Shown here: one piece after another, positions 18,780-27,645 of the stretch
Numbering within the stretch: the first letter of the stretch is position 1
Layout of the letters: every line of letters starts with the position of its first letter
Assembly (NCBI GenBank): GCA_024644535.1
Contig: JAHEKX010000008.1
Span: forward strand, 1 to 36,997
Length of the DNA stretch: 36,997 nt
Direction of reading: 5' to 3'
DNA from: Gammaproteobacteria bacterium
GTDB lineage: Bacteria; Pseudomonadota; Gammaproteobacteria; Pseudomonadales; Halieaceae
Translations under genes and position numbers: made by a program
Notes under the pieces: model-generated
Told to the model about the DNA's origin: nothing
Databases searched by the model: none
Seen by the model: only the letters and a program-made list of their open reading frames with translations

Positions 18780-19111
18780 TCTAACATCCTCTAATCGACC
18801 AGACCGTCGTCACCAACTCGTTTCTTAATTGTTCGGGATTTAATTCTACTGATTATCCGGTGAAACTTTGCGCCCCCTAACACAGACGCATGTGTCGATC
18901 CACCAGCGCAGATTGCGCAGAGCGGGATTATCACCTAACGTAGTAACGTGCATGACATCAGCAATTGAGCGGACCCGGATAAAATGAATACTCTATCGGC
19001 TCAGTGGAGCAGATGACACACAGTTATGGCCACATCGTCGCCACGAAAGCACAATTTTATTAATACATCCTCACGCATTCAGCGGCCACAATTGTACACG
19101 GTTCAGAAGCT

Positions 19112-19151
19112 ACTTGGTATTTTTCAGTGTTCAAATTAACAGATACCAAGT
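19112..19151. repeat. 9-bp inverted repeat upstream of the TonB receptor
   Basis: ACTTGGTAT at 19112-19120 and its exact complement ATACCAAGT at 19143-19151 are separated by 22 bases. The arm starts are about three helical turns apart, which would suit a dimeric or tetrameric regulator. It lies about 220 bp before the receptor start. It could also be an RNA stem in a longer leader. Function is inferred. Confidence 0.5.
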
Positions 19152-19198
19152 CACTGCTCGCGACGAAACTTTAAGCGTGAAGATGTTGTCATTAACTA

Positions 19199-19235
19199 AA
19201 CACTGATGTACAGTATTATCAGTCAACAGTGTTGA
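19199..19235. promoter_or_regulatory. Nested palindromes, candidate operator for the TonB receptor
   Basis: Three inverted repeats overlap here: AACACTG (19199-19205) with CAGTGTT (19227-19233); CTGAT (19203-19207) with ATCAG (19218-19222); and the perfect 13-bp palindrome TCAACAGTGTTGA (19223-19235). The palindrome abuts the candidate -35 box TTGATT at 19232, so a repressor bound here would block it. The repeats are seen directly; the regulator is unknown. Confidence 0.5.
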
Positions 19236-19373
19236 TTTAAAAAGTAAGATTAGGCAGTATGTGAACTGGCGAGCTAGGAGCCACCATTCTAGCGCTGTGC
19301 CAGCGTGTAAGCAGCAGTACCAATTGGGGAGTGCGTGAGCATAATTTTTCCATAATAATGAAAGGAATGCATA

Positions 19374-22115
19374 ATGTATTACGAATCAAATAAGCGGAAA
19401 TTACCGGGTTTTTCACGAAAAAAAACCGTCAGTGCCCTGTCGGCCATTCTAGTGTCAGCTATGGGCGCATCGACAGCGCTGGCGCAAGAAAGCGCAACTG
19501 AGCTAGAAGAAGTTCTGATTACAGGAACCTTAATTCGAGGAACAGAGGTAACGGGATCACAGACAATTTCGCTAGATTCCGAGCGAATTTCCGATCTTGG
19601 AGCCGCCACGACAAACGAGATCATGGCGTCAATCCCTCAGGTAACCAACTTTTTTAACAGCCGGCCGGAAGAAGACCCTCGCGGCTCAACAAACATCTCT
19701 ATATCACGTCCTAATTTGAGAAACATGCCTGGCTTCAACTCCGCATCTGGCTCAGTGACCCTGCTACTAATGGATGGACACAGAATCGCACCCGTCGGCG
19801 TATTCGAAGCGTCAATTGACGCCGATGTCTTTAGCGGCAATAGCATTGACAATATCGGAATTGTAACCGACGGCGGGTCCTCGCTGTATGGTGCAGATGC
19901 GGTCGCCGGGGTCATCAACTTTATAACGAAAACAGAACAAGACGGCGTGCAACTAGACGTAGGCTATGGCTCAGGCGAAGATTTCAGCCACCAAAACCTC
20001 TCTTTAAGCGCTGGCACATCGTGGGATGGCGGATCGATCTTCGCCACAGTAAACAGCTCAGAGCGAGATGAATTACTAAACGGCGACCGCGATTGGTCGG
20101 GGTCTGGAATTTATGACCCTGCCACCGGTGCATTCACTCCCTCGACTGCCACAACCTGTATTAACCCTGTTAGGACTAACTACGGGTGGTTTAACTACGG
20201 CGCGGGATGGACCGATAACCCCGCCGCACCCGGAACTGGAGCTCAGTCTGCCGGGGATCCAACCTGCGACCAGTTCTCCTCGTCGCCCATGGTCCCCGAG
20301 CAAGAACAAAGTGGCTTTTTTGTAAGTTACAAGCAAAGCTTAACTAGTTCTGTTGATTTCGGCTTGAAAACGTATTTCTCTGAGCGAACCAACACCTACA
20401 GTTCGTATCCGCGGGGCAGTGTCGCGCCACCACCGTTTGACGTCGCCGGCACAAGTCCAGCGCAACTAGACCAAGCCACAATTGACACATTTAACTTGCC
20501 TGATCCGGCAAGCGTTGGCCCAGGACAAGTTTATTTGTATCCAAACGGGGCAGGCTTTTCATATGCCGCACACCCCGCGTATCAACAGCGTGACCAAGAA
20601 ATTGATATGGCGACCTGGGGTATTGCCCCCGAGCTGACCGTTAACCTCTCTAATGGCTGGCAGATTCGTAACACGCTGTACTACGGACGCTCCAATAACT
20701 CTAGTATTCTAGCCGGGACAAACGAGACCGCTATGGCCTCTTATGTGCAATCAGGTCAGCTGAACCCACTCAATGTGGCAGCTGCGGATAACGCCGTGAT
20801 CAATGATATTTTAAACTTCGAGTCAGCTAGCAAAACAGTCCACGAGCTATTTTTGGCAAGGGTGGTTGCCGACGGCGCGATCATGAGCCTACCCGCTGGT
20901 GAACTCCGTGTCGCTGCTGGCTTTGAGATCAACGAAGACCGGGTTCGTACACGCTCGGTAAGCGGTGCTATTGGCGCAGTAAACCAAGTGGGTGATAAGA
21001 CAGCGAGCCGCGACAATACAGCGGCATTTGCGGAATTAGCGATCCCTGTTTTGGAAAACCTGGACCTATCGCTTTCTCTGCGTCACGACGACTATAGTGA
21101 TTTCGGGAAAACCACTAATCCTCAGGTCGGCTTTAGCTTTAGTCCAAACGACAAGATCAGAATTTTTGGTCATTGGGGCGAGTCGTTCAACGCGCCAACT
21201 GCTTTGGATACTCTGGCCATCTCCAACGGACGCTACGTTCGCTTACCAGTCGCCGCCATTGATAACGCCGCGACCGATGTGTACGACGAATACGACGGCG
21301 CTGGTGATCTTGTTGTAATCCTGGAAGGTTCTGGATCAGGACTCAAACCACAGACAGCAGAAACATGGGCTCTGGGGTTTGAAATCACACCGATCGAAGG
21401 GCTAGAAATAAGTGCAAACTACTACAACATTGAGTTCTCAGACATTCTGGGGCAATTGTCAGTACCCGACCCAACGGTACGACTGAACAACCCAGATAAG
21501 TTCATTTGGAATGTAAGCAATGAGCGATGGGCCTCGATCTTGGATGAAATTCAGAACGGGGACCTCTTTGATGGGGTAGTCGATCCAGCAAACCCCAACG
21601 CATCAATCGGGTATGTTTATGATCGCGTCACCAGGAACTTTTCAGAAGCCGAGCTAAAAGGCATCGATTTCGCTGTCAGCTACACGCATGACAACGCATG
21701 GGGCACAATGGCCTATTCACTTGCGGGTAATTACCAGAGCGATTTCATGCTGAACCAGGGGGGCACCATAATAGACAACTTGCAGTACAACCCCGATCTA
21801 AATATGCAAGCCGATATCGCTTGGTCTAGAGACGACATTCGCGCCCGACTGACCATGAACTATACGGACGGTTACAATGCCGATAGCGCTAATCAACAAA
21901 CCAGCGTCGATTCGTTTTTAACAACGAATCTGTTCCTTGGCTACAGCTTTAACGGCAACAATATGGTGACAGAGAACTTAGCCTTGCGCTTCTCGATTGA
22001 CAACATGTTCGACGAAGAGCCACCCGAGTACCGTCGCAACGCGAACAATTTGAACTACTCAGCCTTTACATACGGACGGGTATTCAAAATTGGATTCACC
22101 AAAACGTTCGACTAA
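19374..22115 (+). CDS. TonB-dependent outer-membrane receptor
   Basis: 913 residues. The long signal peptide (basic SRKK, hydrophobic VSALSAILVSAMGASTALA) is probably cut near residue 37, followed at once by a TonB-box-like EEVLITG (45-51). The plug domain (about 60-185) has the typical IVTDGGSSLYGADAVAGVINFITK region, and the rest is a beta barrel ending in alternating-residue strands (YGRVFKIGFTKTFD). Cys262 and Cys298 flank a Gly/Pro-rich segment, probably an external loop closed by a disulfide. This class imports siderophores, cobalamin, glycans or other bulky compounds using TonB-ExbBD; the substrate cannot be read from sequence. No ECF sigma/anti-sigma pair is adjacent and the N-terminus has no room for a signalling domain. 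A strong terminator follows. Confidence 0.93.
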   Translation: MYYESNKRKLPGFSRKKTVSALSAILVSAMGASTALAQESATELEEVLITGTLIRGTEVTGSQTISLDSERISDLGAATTNEIMASIPQVTNFFNSRPEEDPRGSTNISISRPNLRNMPGFNSASGSVTLLLMDGHRIAPVGVFEASIDADVFSGNSIDNIGIVTDGGSSLYGADAVAGVINFITKTEQDGVQLDVGYGSGEDFSHQNLSLSAGTSWDGGSIFATVNSSERDELLNGDRDWSGSGIYDPATGAFTPSTATTCINPVRTNYGWFNYGAGWTDNPAAPGTGAQSAGDPTCDQFSSSPMVPEQEQSGFFVSYKQSLTSSVDFGLKTYFSERTNTYSSYPRGSVAPPPFDVAGTSPAQLDQATIDTFNLPDPASVGPGQVYLYPNGAGFSYAAHPAYQQRDQEIDMATWGIAPELTVNLSNGWQIRNTLYYGRSNNSSILAGTNETAMASYVQSGQLNPLNVAAADNAVINDILNFESASKTVHELFLARVVADGAIMSLPAGELRVAAGFEINEDRVRTRSVSGAIGAVNQVGDKTASRDNTAAFAELAIPVLENLDLSLSLRHDDYSDFGKTTNPQVGFSFSPNDKIRIFGHWGESFNAPTALDTLAISNGRYVRLPVAAIDNAATDVYDEYDGAGDLVVILEGSGSGLKPQTAETWALGFEITPIEGLEISANYYNIEFSDILGQLSVPDPTVRLNNPDKFIWNVSNERWASILDEIQNGDLFDGVVDPANPNASIGYVYDRVTRNFSEAELKGIDFAVSYTHDNAWGTMAYSLAGNYQSDFMLNQGGTIIDNLQYNPDLNMQADIAWSRDDIRARLTMNYTDGYNADSANQQTSVDSFLTTNLFLGYSFNGNNMVTENLALRFSIDNMFDEEPPEYRRNANNLNYSAFTYGRVFKIGFTKTFD

Positions 22116-22137
22116 ACTCAAGTGCTGTGCACACTCA

Positions 22138-22165
22138 GGGCCACTGTTACAGTGGCCCTTTTTTT
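22138..22165 (+). terminator. Intrinsic terminator after the TonB receptor
   Basis: A perfect 9-bp stem (GGGCCACTG / CAGTGGCCC) with a TTA loop is followed immediately by seven T. It lies 22 bp after the receptor stop, so the receptor is a single-gene transcript and the next gene needs its own promoter. Confidence 0.95.
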
Positions 22166-22206
22166 ATGTCAAAGTTGAGCCATCGAATTAGTGATCGAGA
22201 CTTATA

Positions 22207-23157
22207 ATGCAGAAAAAAAACCAACGCAACACCACCGATTGGTCGAGCTACTGAGCATTAGGGCATATCACCTCTTTACCTAACGCTTTCTCACACAACT
22301 ATACAGGCGAATTCGAAACATTTTGGCTGCAAGAATTCCATCGCTTGAGTAACGGCGATAGGGTACTTGATATTTGCAGAGGCAATGGCTCTATTGCCCT
22401 TATGGGGCAGGCGTTCTCTGATCAACACCACCGTGATTTTTGCGTCAGCGCATGCGATGCTGCAAATATCAAACTCAGAGAACTAAGCACCCAGCATCCC
22501 GATTATGCCGCCCAGCTAAGAGCCATAAAAATGCTCAGCCGCACGCCACTCAACAACCTCAATGTTCCAGAGCACTCGTTTGATCTAATCACCAGTCAAT
22601 TTGGCTTTGAATATACCCCTTGGAGCGAATCAGCGGCTATCGTCGCGCGCTTACTAAAGCCAGGCGGGCACTTTGCTATGGTTGCGCACAGGCCAGACTC
22701 AACGATCGTGATTCAAATGAGATACCAGCAGGCAGATTTGGAATTTCTTGCTGGACTCGACCTTTTTACCGCACCTAAAAAACGCCCAAATACTGCCGCA
22801 GCTTCAAAGCGGTGGCTGACGCTGGTCGAACGAACACTCAATGAAATTTACCAACGATTTCAGGCAAATCGAGAAGCATTGATACTTAGGCAAGTAGGCG
22901 AACAGCTCGAGTCGATTAAGCAACAAGCGCAGCAAAAATTTAATCAAGCGCACACAAAATTTATCGACTTGGCCAACCAATTAACGATCAGTCACGTTAC
23001 CGCTGCGGATTTAACGGCAATGGCGCGCAGACTAGAGCACGAACCGAACTGGCACATTGCACTGCAAAAGGCTGGGTTACAGCTAACTCAACAGTGCGAT
23101 ATTCGCTATGACACTGGTGACATTGCAGCCACCGGCTATGTATTTCATGTTCCTTAA
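22207..23157 (+). pseudogene. SAM-dependent methyltransferase gene with an in-frame TGA
   Basis: From the ATG at 22207 the frame reads MQKKNQRNTTDWSSY, then TGA at 22252-22254, then continues without a break for 300 codons: ALGHITSLPNAFSHNYTGEF and on to motif I, DRVLDICRGNGSIAL. The residues before motif I look like the usual N-terminal helix of class I methyltransferases, and the TGA sits where Trp (TGG) would be expected after SSY, so a one-base nonsense mutation is likely. Other class I features are the LITSQFGFEY and LLKPGGHFAMVAH segments. The only restart before motif I is a TTG at 22345, which gives 270 residues without that helix and has a poor ribosome-binding site. A perfect TATAAT at 22203-22208 overlaps the ATG, so transcription might even begin inside the frame. 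Substrate unknown; it could also be a functional shortened gene or a sequencing error. Confidence 0.65.
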
Positions 23158-23167
23158 TCTCTAGAGA

Positions 23168-24244
23168 TCATGACCGTGCCTGACTATGCCAAGGGGACAT
23201 AACAGGAAACTCAGCACCCACTCTAATTCCTGCAGGGGCTGACACCACAAAGGGTATGGCATTAACAACCGGATGAGCCGTTAGCGACGACATCTGATCG
23301 GCGTGGCTTTGCCTACCACGGGGAAATTCTATACTCACATCAAGTGGAGTATCGCTATCAATTTGAACCCGCCAACCGGAATCACCCAACACCCATTCCC
23401 GATCTAACTCTTTAGTGCAGTACCAATTCGCGCGAAACTTAAGTATCGCGCGACCATTCTCCATAGCTGACACAGTGATCCGCTGGGCCGCTAGCGTTCC
23501 AGGTTTAATCACCGCACCGTTGGCGAGCTCCACAGGAGCGGTCGCTAAAGCTACCTCCCCCTCAGTAACGAAGTTCTCTACGGACTTGCCTAACGCGGCT
23601 CCAAGTAGCTGCAGGCTCTGCGAAAAGCCCTCGGTGGCATGTTCTAGGCGTTTTGGATCAAGCCTACCATCAGAAACACTTCCAAAACCCATAACATCTG
23701 TGATCATTGATGGCGTAACTGAAGCCGGAATATCTGCAAATTCATCGATAGTAATACATTCGACGTCGCGGGATAAACTGGTTAAGACAAGAGGCAAGGC
23801 GATAGTAGAAAAACCAGGGCTACTTCCAGTTGCCAGAAGGCTAGAGTTGCCCGCCTGACAGGCAGCCTCAATGGGCGCTCGCAACTCCGGAGCCATGCCC
23901 TCAGGGTAGAAAAATTCATTACGGGTGGTGATTACGTTGATGCCCGCACCCAGTAAAACCTCAAGAGCCGTCGCGTCGTAGCCTTCAGGGGTATATAAAA
24001 CAACATCTGGTTTTTGCAGCAATATGTCGCTGATTTCTGAAGTCGCTATAACACCGATTTTACGCAAGCCGCAAAGCTCTCCGGCATCTTTCCCTACTTT
24101 ATTAGCTGAGTGCACGTACAAGCCAACCAGTTCAAAGCTGGGATCTTTAATAACCGCGCGCATGGCACTCTGCCCAATACGCCCAGCCGCCCATTGAGCT
24201 ACTCTAATTGTTTTGCCGTTAGTGTTATTGTGCCAATGAATCAT
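23168..24244 (-). CDS. Dihydrodipicolinate-reductase-like NAD(P)-binding oxidoreductase
   Basis: 358 residues. The N-terminal Rossmann fold begins IRVAQWAAGRIGQSAMRAV, with NAD(P)-loop glycines at 21 and 24, and continues DVVLYTPEGYDATALEVLL and GINVITTRNEF, as in DapB-like and 2,4-diaminopentanoate-dehydrogenase-like proteins. The C-terminal half resembles the domain of that latter group rather than true DapB, so lysine synthesis is unlikely. Relatives are common in actinobacteria and in marine proteobacteria and often lack a known substrate. GGAG is about 10 bases before the ATG. It converges on the methyltransferase gene with a 10-bp gap and no terminator. A palindrome lies about 80 bp upstream of its start. 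Confidence 0.7.
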   Translation of the reverse strand: MIHWHNNTNGKTIRVAQWAAGRIGQSAMRAVIKDPSFELVGLYVHSANKVGKDAGELCGLRKIGVIATSEISDILLQKPDVVLYTPEGYDATALEVLLGAGINVITTRNEFFYPEGMAPELRAPIEAACQAGNSSLLATGSSPGFSTIALPLVLTSLSRDVECITIDEFADIPASVTPSMITDVMGFGSVSDGRLDPKRLEHATEGFSQSLQLLGAALGKSVENFVTEGEVALATAPVELANGAVIKPGTLAAQRITVSAMENGRAILKFRANWYCTKELDREWVLGDSGWRVQIDSDTPLDVSIEFPRGRQSHADQMSSLTAHPVVNAIPFVVSAPAGIRVGAEFPVMSPWHSQARS

Positions 24245-24323
24245 CGCTAGACATCTCCGTTACAACGCATACTTAGCGGTGCTGCGACCTACTGTATTTC
24301 GCAAAGTTTACTCCAAACTACTA

Positions 24324-24344
24324 TTAATCACCATTGTTGATTAA
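24324..24344. promoter_or_regulatory. Palindrome upstream of the reductase-like gene
   Basis: TTAATCA (24324-24330) and its complement TGATTAA (24338-24344) are separated by 7 bases, a size typical of a dimeric repressor site. The right half reads TGTTGATTAA, sharing TGTTGATT with the operator-like palindrome before the TonB receptor (19230-19237). The rest of this 289-bp gap (24245-24533) shows no gene I can support. Confidence 0.45.
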
Positions 24345-24533
24345 CGATCCATTCGACAGAATCAGGAATTGCAACAGAAGATATTGCGCAAATACGCTAG
24401 CGCAGCCCGCCCTCTACAAACACTTTTTGAGAAGCCTGCGGAGTACGCCATAATTAAGAAAAGGCGAGGCATTGACCTGTGGGTAATGATTTATTCTTAC
24501 CTAATCGCTCGACCATACACTACACGGACCCGA

Positions 24534-25724
24534 TTAAGCGATAAGACCGTCTTGCTTGAACATCTTTTTGATGTTTCGGATTGCCTGCCGAGTTCGGTGC
24601 TCGTTTTCGATCAATCCGAAACGCACGTAGCCCTCGCCATATTCACCAAACCCAATACCGGGTGACACAGCAACCTTGGCGTCTTTTAACAACTTCTTAC
24701 TAAATTCCAACGAGCCCATTTCGCGATATGCCTCGGGGATTTGAGCCCAAACAAACATAGTCGCCTTGGGCGGAACCACCGGCCAACCTGCGTTGTTCAA
24801 GCCACTGCACAAAACATCGCGTCGACTTTTGTACAAAGCCACAATGTCACTAACACATGATTGGTCGCCTTCCAGCGCTGCAATTGCCGCCACCTGTATT
24901 GGCGTAAACATGCCGTAGTCTAGGTAACTTTTTACTTTAGCTAAAGCACCAACCAAGGTCGGATTCCCCACACAAAAACCCACTCGCCAGCCCGGCATAT
25001 TGTAGCTTTTAGACATAGTAAAAAATTCAACCGCGATATCTTTAGCGCCCTCAACTTGCATAATGGAAGGAGCAACATACCCATCAAAGCATAAATCAGC
25101 GTAAGCTAAATCCTGAACCACCCATATGCCGTACTCTTTAGCAATGGCTATGACTCGCTCGAAGAACTCCAACTGCACGCACTGAGTTGTTGGATTTGAA
25201 GGAAAACTCAGCACTAACATCTTAGGACGCGGCCACGAATTCTTAATCGAATTTTCGAGCTCTTCAAAAAATTGGTTTTCGTCGCCCATCGGCACGTGCC
25301 GAATGTCCGCACCGGAAATCACAAAACCATAAGGGTGAATCGGATAGCTTGGGTTCGGCACTAATATCGCGTCCCCTGGTCCGGTCGTAGCTAAAGCCAA
25401 ATGCGCTAAACCTTCCTTTGAACCCAGCGTAACAATCGCTTCGGTCTCTGGGTCTATATCGACATCGTAGCGATTTTTATACCATGTGGTAATCGCTCGA
25501 CGTAAGCGCGGAATACCTTTAGATTGAGAATAGCGATGCGTATCCCCACGCTGTGCCGTCTCTACTAACTTATCTACGATATGTTGCGGTGTGGGCTGAT
25601 CGGGGTTGCCCATACCAAAATCAATGATGTCTTCACCTCGCGCACGAGCTTCCTGCTTAAGCTGCCCAGTGATGTTAAAGACATAGGGGGGAAGACGGTC
25701 TATTCGTGCAAAATGGTCGTTCAC
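24534..25724 (-). CDS. alaC: Class I/II PLP aminotransferase, AlaC type
   Basis: Glutamate-pyruvate transaminase making alanine. 396 residues, a fold-type I aminotransferase: [13 protein letters not shown] near the N-terminus, [10 protein letters not shown] (Asn-Pro), Asp205 and Tyr208 in [13 protein letters not shown] Lys239 in [14 protein letters not shown], and a C-terminal substrate-binding Arg in VRFGLIEN. The start is GTG at 25724 with GGA six bases upstream. In many gammaproteobacteria an alaC-like gene lies directly before hom and thrC; here three accessory genes separate them. An upstream origin on the dsbC transcript is possible (69-bp gap). Confidence 0.92.
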   Translation of the reverse strand: MNDHFARIDRLPPYVFNITGQLKQEARARGEDIIDFGMGNPDQPTPQHIVDKLVETAQRGDTHRYSQSKGIPRLRRAITTWYKNRYDVDIDPETEAIVTLGSKEGLAHLALATTGPGDAILVPNPSYPIHPYGFVISGADIRHVPMGDENQFFEELENSIKNSWPRPKMLVLSFPSNPTTQCVQLEFFERVIAIAKEYGIWVVQDLAYADLCFDGYVAPSIMQVEGAKDIAVEFFTMSKSYNMPGWRVGFCVGNPTLVGALAKVKSYLDYGMFTPIQVAAIAALEGDQSCVSDIVALYKSRRDVLCSGLNNAGWPVVPPKATMFVWAQIPEAYREMGSLEFSKKLLKDAKVAVSPGIGFGEYGEGYVRFGLIENEHRTRQAIRNIKKMFKQDGLIA

Positions 25725-25793
25725 AATAATTCCAAAATAATGGGGCCCACAGCCCTGAATCTATAATGCAAGCGCGATAGCGCCGGGTTGGTA

Positions 25794-26549
25794 CTATTCG
25801 GTAATACCCAAAATTTCAGCGAGTTGATCTGCTGTTTTGTAGCCTGGAATAAGCTCGCCCGAGTCCAGCACAATGGCGGGGGTACCACTCACGCCAACGG
25901 CACGCCCCAAGTTGAATTGCTCGCTAACAGCCGTGCTGGCGCAAGTCTTGAGAGGTCGATTCTGGTTGTTTTTGTATGCGGTAAGGGTGTCAGCCCGGTC
26001 CTGCGAGCACCAGGTGCTGACCAATTCATCTAAGCCCCGGCGATTTTTCTCGTCTGGGTTTAGGCCGTAACGTGGATACGCTAAATAGCGCACCTCTACG
26101 CCAAGCTCGTTTAACCGAGGCACCTCAGCATGTAATTTACGACAGTAATAACAGGTGGTGTCGGTAAACACGTTAATCACCGCCTTAACTTCACCTTCTG
26201 GCATAAAATTTGTGGTGTCGCTATCCTGCACCGACGCCATCAATTTTGCGCGCTCGCCATTACGGCGCATCTCAGTTATGTTAACAACACCGGCTTCATG
26301 CACCGAAAACAAATCGCCCACAAAAAAATACGAACCCGACTCATGCGCCACAATCGTGGGGCCATTGCGAAACGTCACTTCGTACAAGGCATCAACACCA
26401 GCGGGTTGAACCGACTCGACTACCATACCGCCTAGATTGGCCTCAAGCGCTTGCGTTAAGCGCGATTCAATGTCGACATTGTCTGCGAAAATATTAGAAG
26501 CAAATATTGCCAACAGGCTGGTAAACAAAATCTTCTGAAGGTTTTTCAT
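25794..26549 (-). CDS. dsbC: Periplasmic thiol:disulfide isomerase DsbC
   Basis: Rearranges wrong disulfides in exported proteins. 251 residues: signal peptide (ILFTSLLAIFASNIFA, cleavage near residue 22), N-terminal dimerisation domain, linker helix, and a thioredoxin fold with active site TTCYYCRKLH and cis-Pro in SGTPAIV. The active site reads CYYC where E. coli DsbC has CGYC. A second Cys pair (WCSQD, KTCAS) matches the structural disulfide of DsbC. xerD is 68 bp upstream, the usual xerD-dsbC order. A TATAAT on the minus strand at 26565-26570 may be a -10 box, but its -35 is unclear. Confidence 0.95.
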   Translation of the reverse strand: MKNLQKILFTSLLAIFASNIFADNVDIESRLTQALEANLGGMVVESVQPAGVDALYEVTFRNGPTIVAHESGSYFFVGDLFSVHEAGVVNITEMRRNGERAKLMASVQDSDTTNFMPEGEVKAVINVFTDTTCYYCRKLHAEVPRLNELGVEVRYLAYPRYGLNPDEKNRRGLDELVSTWCSQDRADTLTAYKNNQNRPLKTCASTAVSEQFNLGRAVGVSGTPAIVLDSGELIPGYKTADQLAEILGITE

Positions 26550-26617
26550 CGCTGGTCTCTAAATATTATAAACTGCACACTCTATTGTACCCTGTGTAAA
26601 GCACAGTTGGTATGGCT

Positions 26618-27514
26618 CTAACCTCTTGGATGGTGCTTTGCGTGCAAATCTTGCAGCCGCTGCTGAGCTACGTGGGTATAAATTTGCGTTGTTGTTAAAT
26701 CGGAGTGCCCTAAGAGCATTTGAACAACACGCAAATCGGCCCCATGATTTAGAAGGTGGGTCGCAAAGGCATGACGCAGAGTATGCGGCGATAAAGGCGC
26801 CTTGATCCCCGCACGTTTAGCGTAAAGCTTAATTCGATGCCAAAAGGTTTGTCGGGTCATTCCTTGCCCACGTAGACTGGGAAACAACCAGTCATTTGCC
26901 TTTTTTTCTACGATCAGCGGACGCCCCTCCCGCAAATAACGCCCCAACCAATCAAGCGCCTCTTCACCCATTGGCACCAGGCGCTCTTTTGAGCCTTTGC
27001 CAAGCACGCGCACTACGCCTTGATTCACACTCACATTGAGTTGCGTAAGGCCTACCAACTCGCTGACGCGCAAACCGCAAGCGTAAAGCAACTCCAGCAT
27101 AGCTTTGTCTCGCAACTCTATGGGGTTTTCGACATTTGGCGCACTAAGCAATGCATCGACATCCTGTTCAGACAGGGACTTGGGCAAAGCTCGCCCCATT
27201 TTGGGAGATTCAACATCCGAGGTCGGATCCGATACACACCAGTTCTGGCGCAAAGCATAGCGATAAAAACTTCTCAAACACGATAGCAGTCGAGCAGTTG
27301 ACCTAGGAGATCTTCCTTGCTTTAGGCGCAACCCCAGATAACGCTGTAAATCTGAGCCGTCGGCTTGCCGCAGAGACTTTTCCGGGATCGACTTGCTTAA
27401 CCAAATTTGATACTGCGCCAGATCGGTTCGATAGGCGCTTAACGAATTATCAGAGAGCCCTCGCTCCATCCATAAAGCGTCAATAAATTGTTCGATATCG
27501 GGGTATATCGCCAT
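26618..27514 (-). CDS. xerD: Site-specific tyrosine recombinase XerD
   Basis: With XerC resolves chromosome dimers at dif, activated by FtsK. 298 residues, exactly the E. coli XerD length, with every catalytic residue: Arg149 (ACGLRVSELVGL), Lys173, His244 and Arg247 (HTLRHAFATHLL), His270 (LGHSDLTTTQIYTHV) and nucleophile Tyr279. An N-terminal SAM-like core-binding domain covers about residues 5-90. Linkage to dsbC favours XerD over XerC and over a mobile-element integrase; no att-like repeats are seen beside it. Confidence 0.96.
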   Translation of the reverse strand: MAIYPDIEQFIDALWMERGLSDNSLSAYRTDLAQYQIWLSKSIPEKSLRQADGSDLQRYLGLRLKQGRSPRSTARLLSCLRSFYRYALRQNWCVSDPTSDVESPKMGRALPKSLSEQDVDALLSAPNVENPIELRDKAMLELLYACGLRVSELVGLTQLNVSVNQGVVRVLGKGSKERLVPMGEEALDWLGRYLREGRPLIVEKKANDWLFPSLRGQGMTRQTFWHRIKLYAKRAGIKAPLSPHTLRHAFATHLLNHGADLRVVQMLLGHSDLTTTQIYTHVAQQRLQDLHAKHHPRG

Positions 27515-27583
27515 AACACCTTAGCGCTTCACAATAACCCCTTCACTTTACCACGGTGATGGCTGGGAATTGTACCAGAACGC

Positions 27584-27609
27584 AAAAAACGCCGACTAAA
27601 GCCAGCGTT
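27584..27609 (-). terminator. Intrinsic terminator of the rpsP-rimM-trmD-rplS operon
   Basis: On the minus strand a 9-bp stem (AACGCTGGC / GTCGGCGTT, two G-T pairs) with a TTTA loop ends in six T. It lies 37 bp after the rplS stop, separating the ribosomal operon from xerD. Confidence 0.88.
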
Positions 27610-27645
27610 TTGCAAGAGATCGACCGAGCCGAGGCCCGAAGAAGA

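Larger units (their letters stand above)
18780..19373. promoter_or_regulatory. 594-bp intergenic region before hom and the TonB receptor
   Basis: By far the longest gap without a gene in the window, between two divergent starts. I see no convincing coding frame, RNA gene or insertion sequence. It is AT-rich near the receptor and holds several inverted repeats, listed separately. A possible receptor promoter is TTGATT (19232-19237), 17 bp, CAGTAT (19255-19260); the -10 match is poor. The receptor ATG at 19374 has AAAGGA upstream. The hom side shows only its ribosome-binding site clearly. Confidence 0.5.

Noticed and set aside
18780-18900. Threonine/isoleucine leader peptide attenuator before hom
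   Set aside because: No short frame rich in Thr or Ile codons followed by alternative hairpins could be found.
22252-22254. TGA read as selenocysteine
   Set aside because: No SECIS-like hairpin was evident just after it, the position is not a catalytic Cys in this family, and Trp is the natural residue.
24369-24665. Plus-strand frame of 98 codons upstream of and overlapping alaC
   Set aside because: About 130 bp is antisense to the conserved end of alaC, no recognisable domain or good start is present, and the composition looks random.
26618-27514. Tyrosine recombinase as the integrase of a mobile element
   Set aside because: Length and catalytic positions match XerD and it lies next to dsbC as in other gammaproteobacteria; no att repeats were seen.
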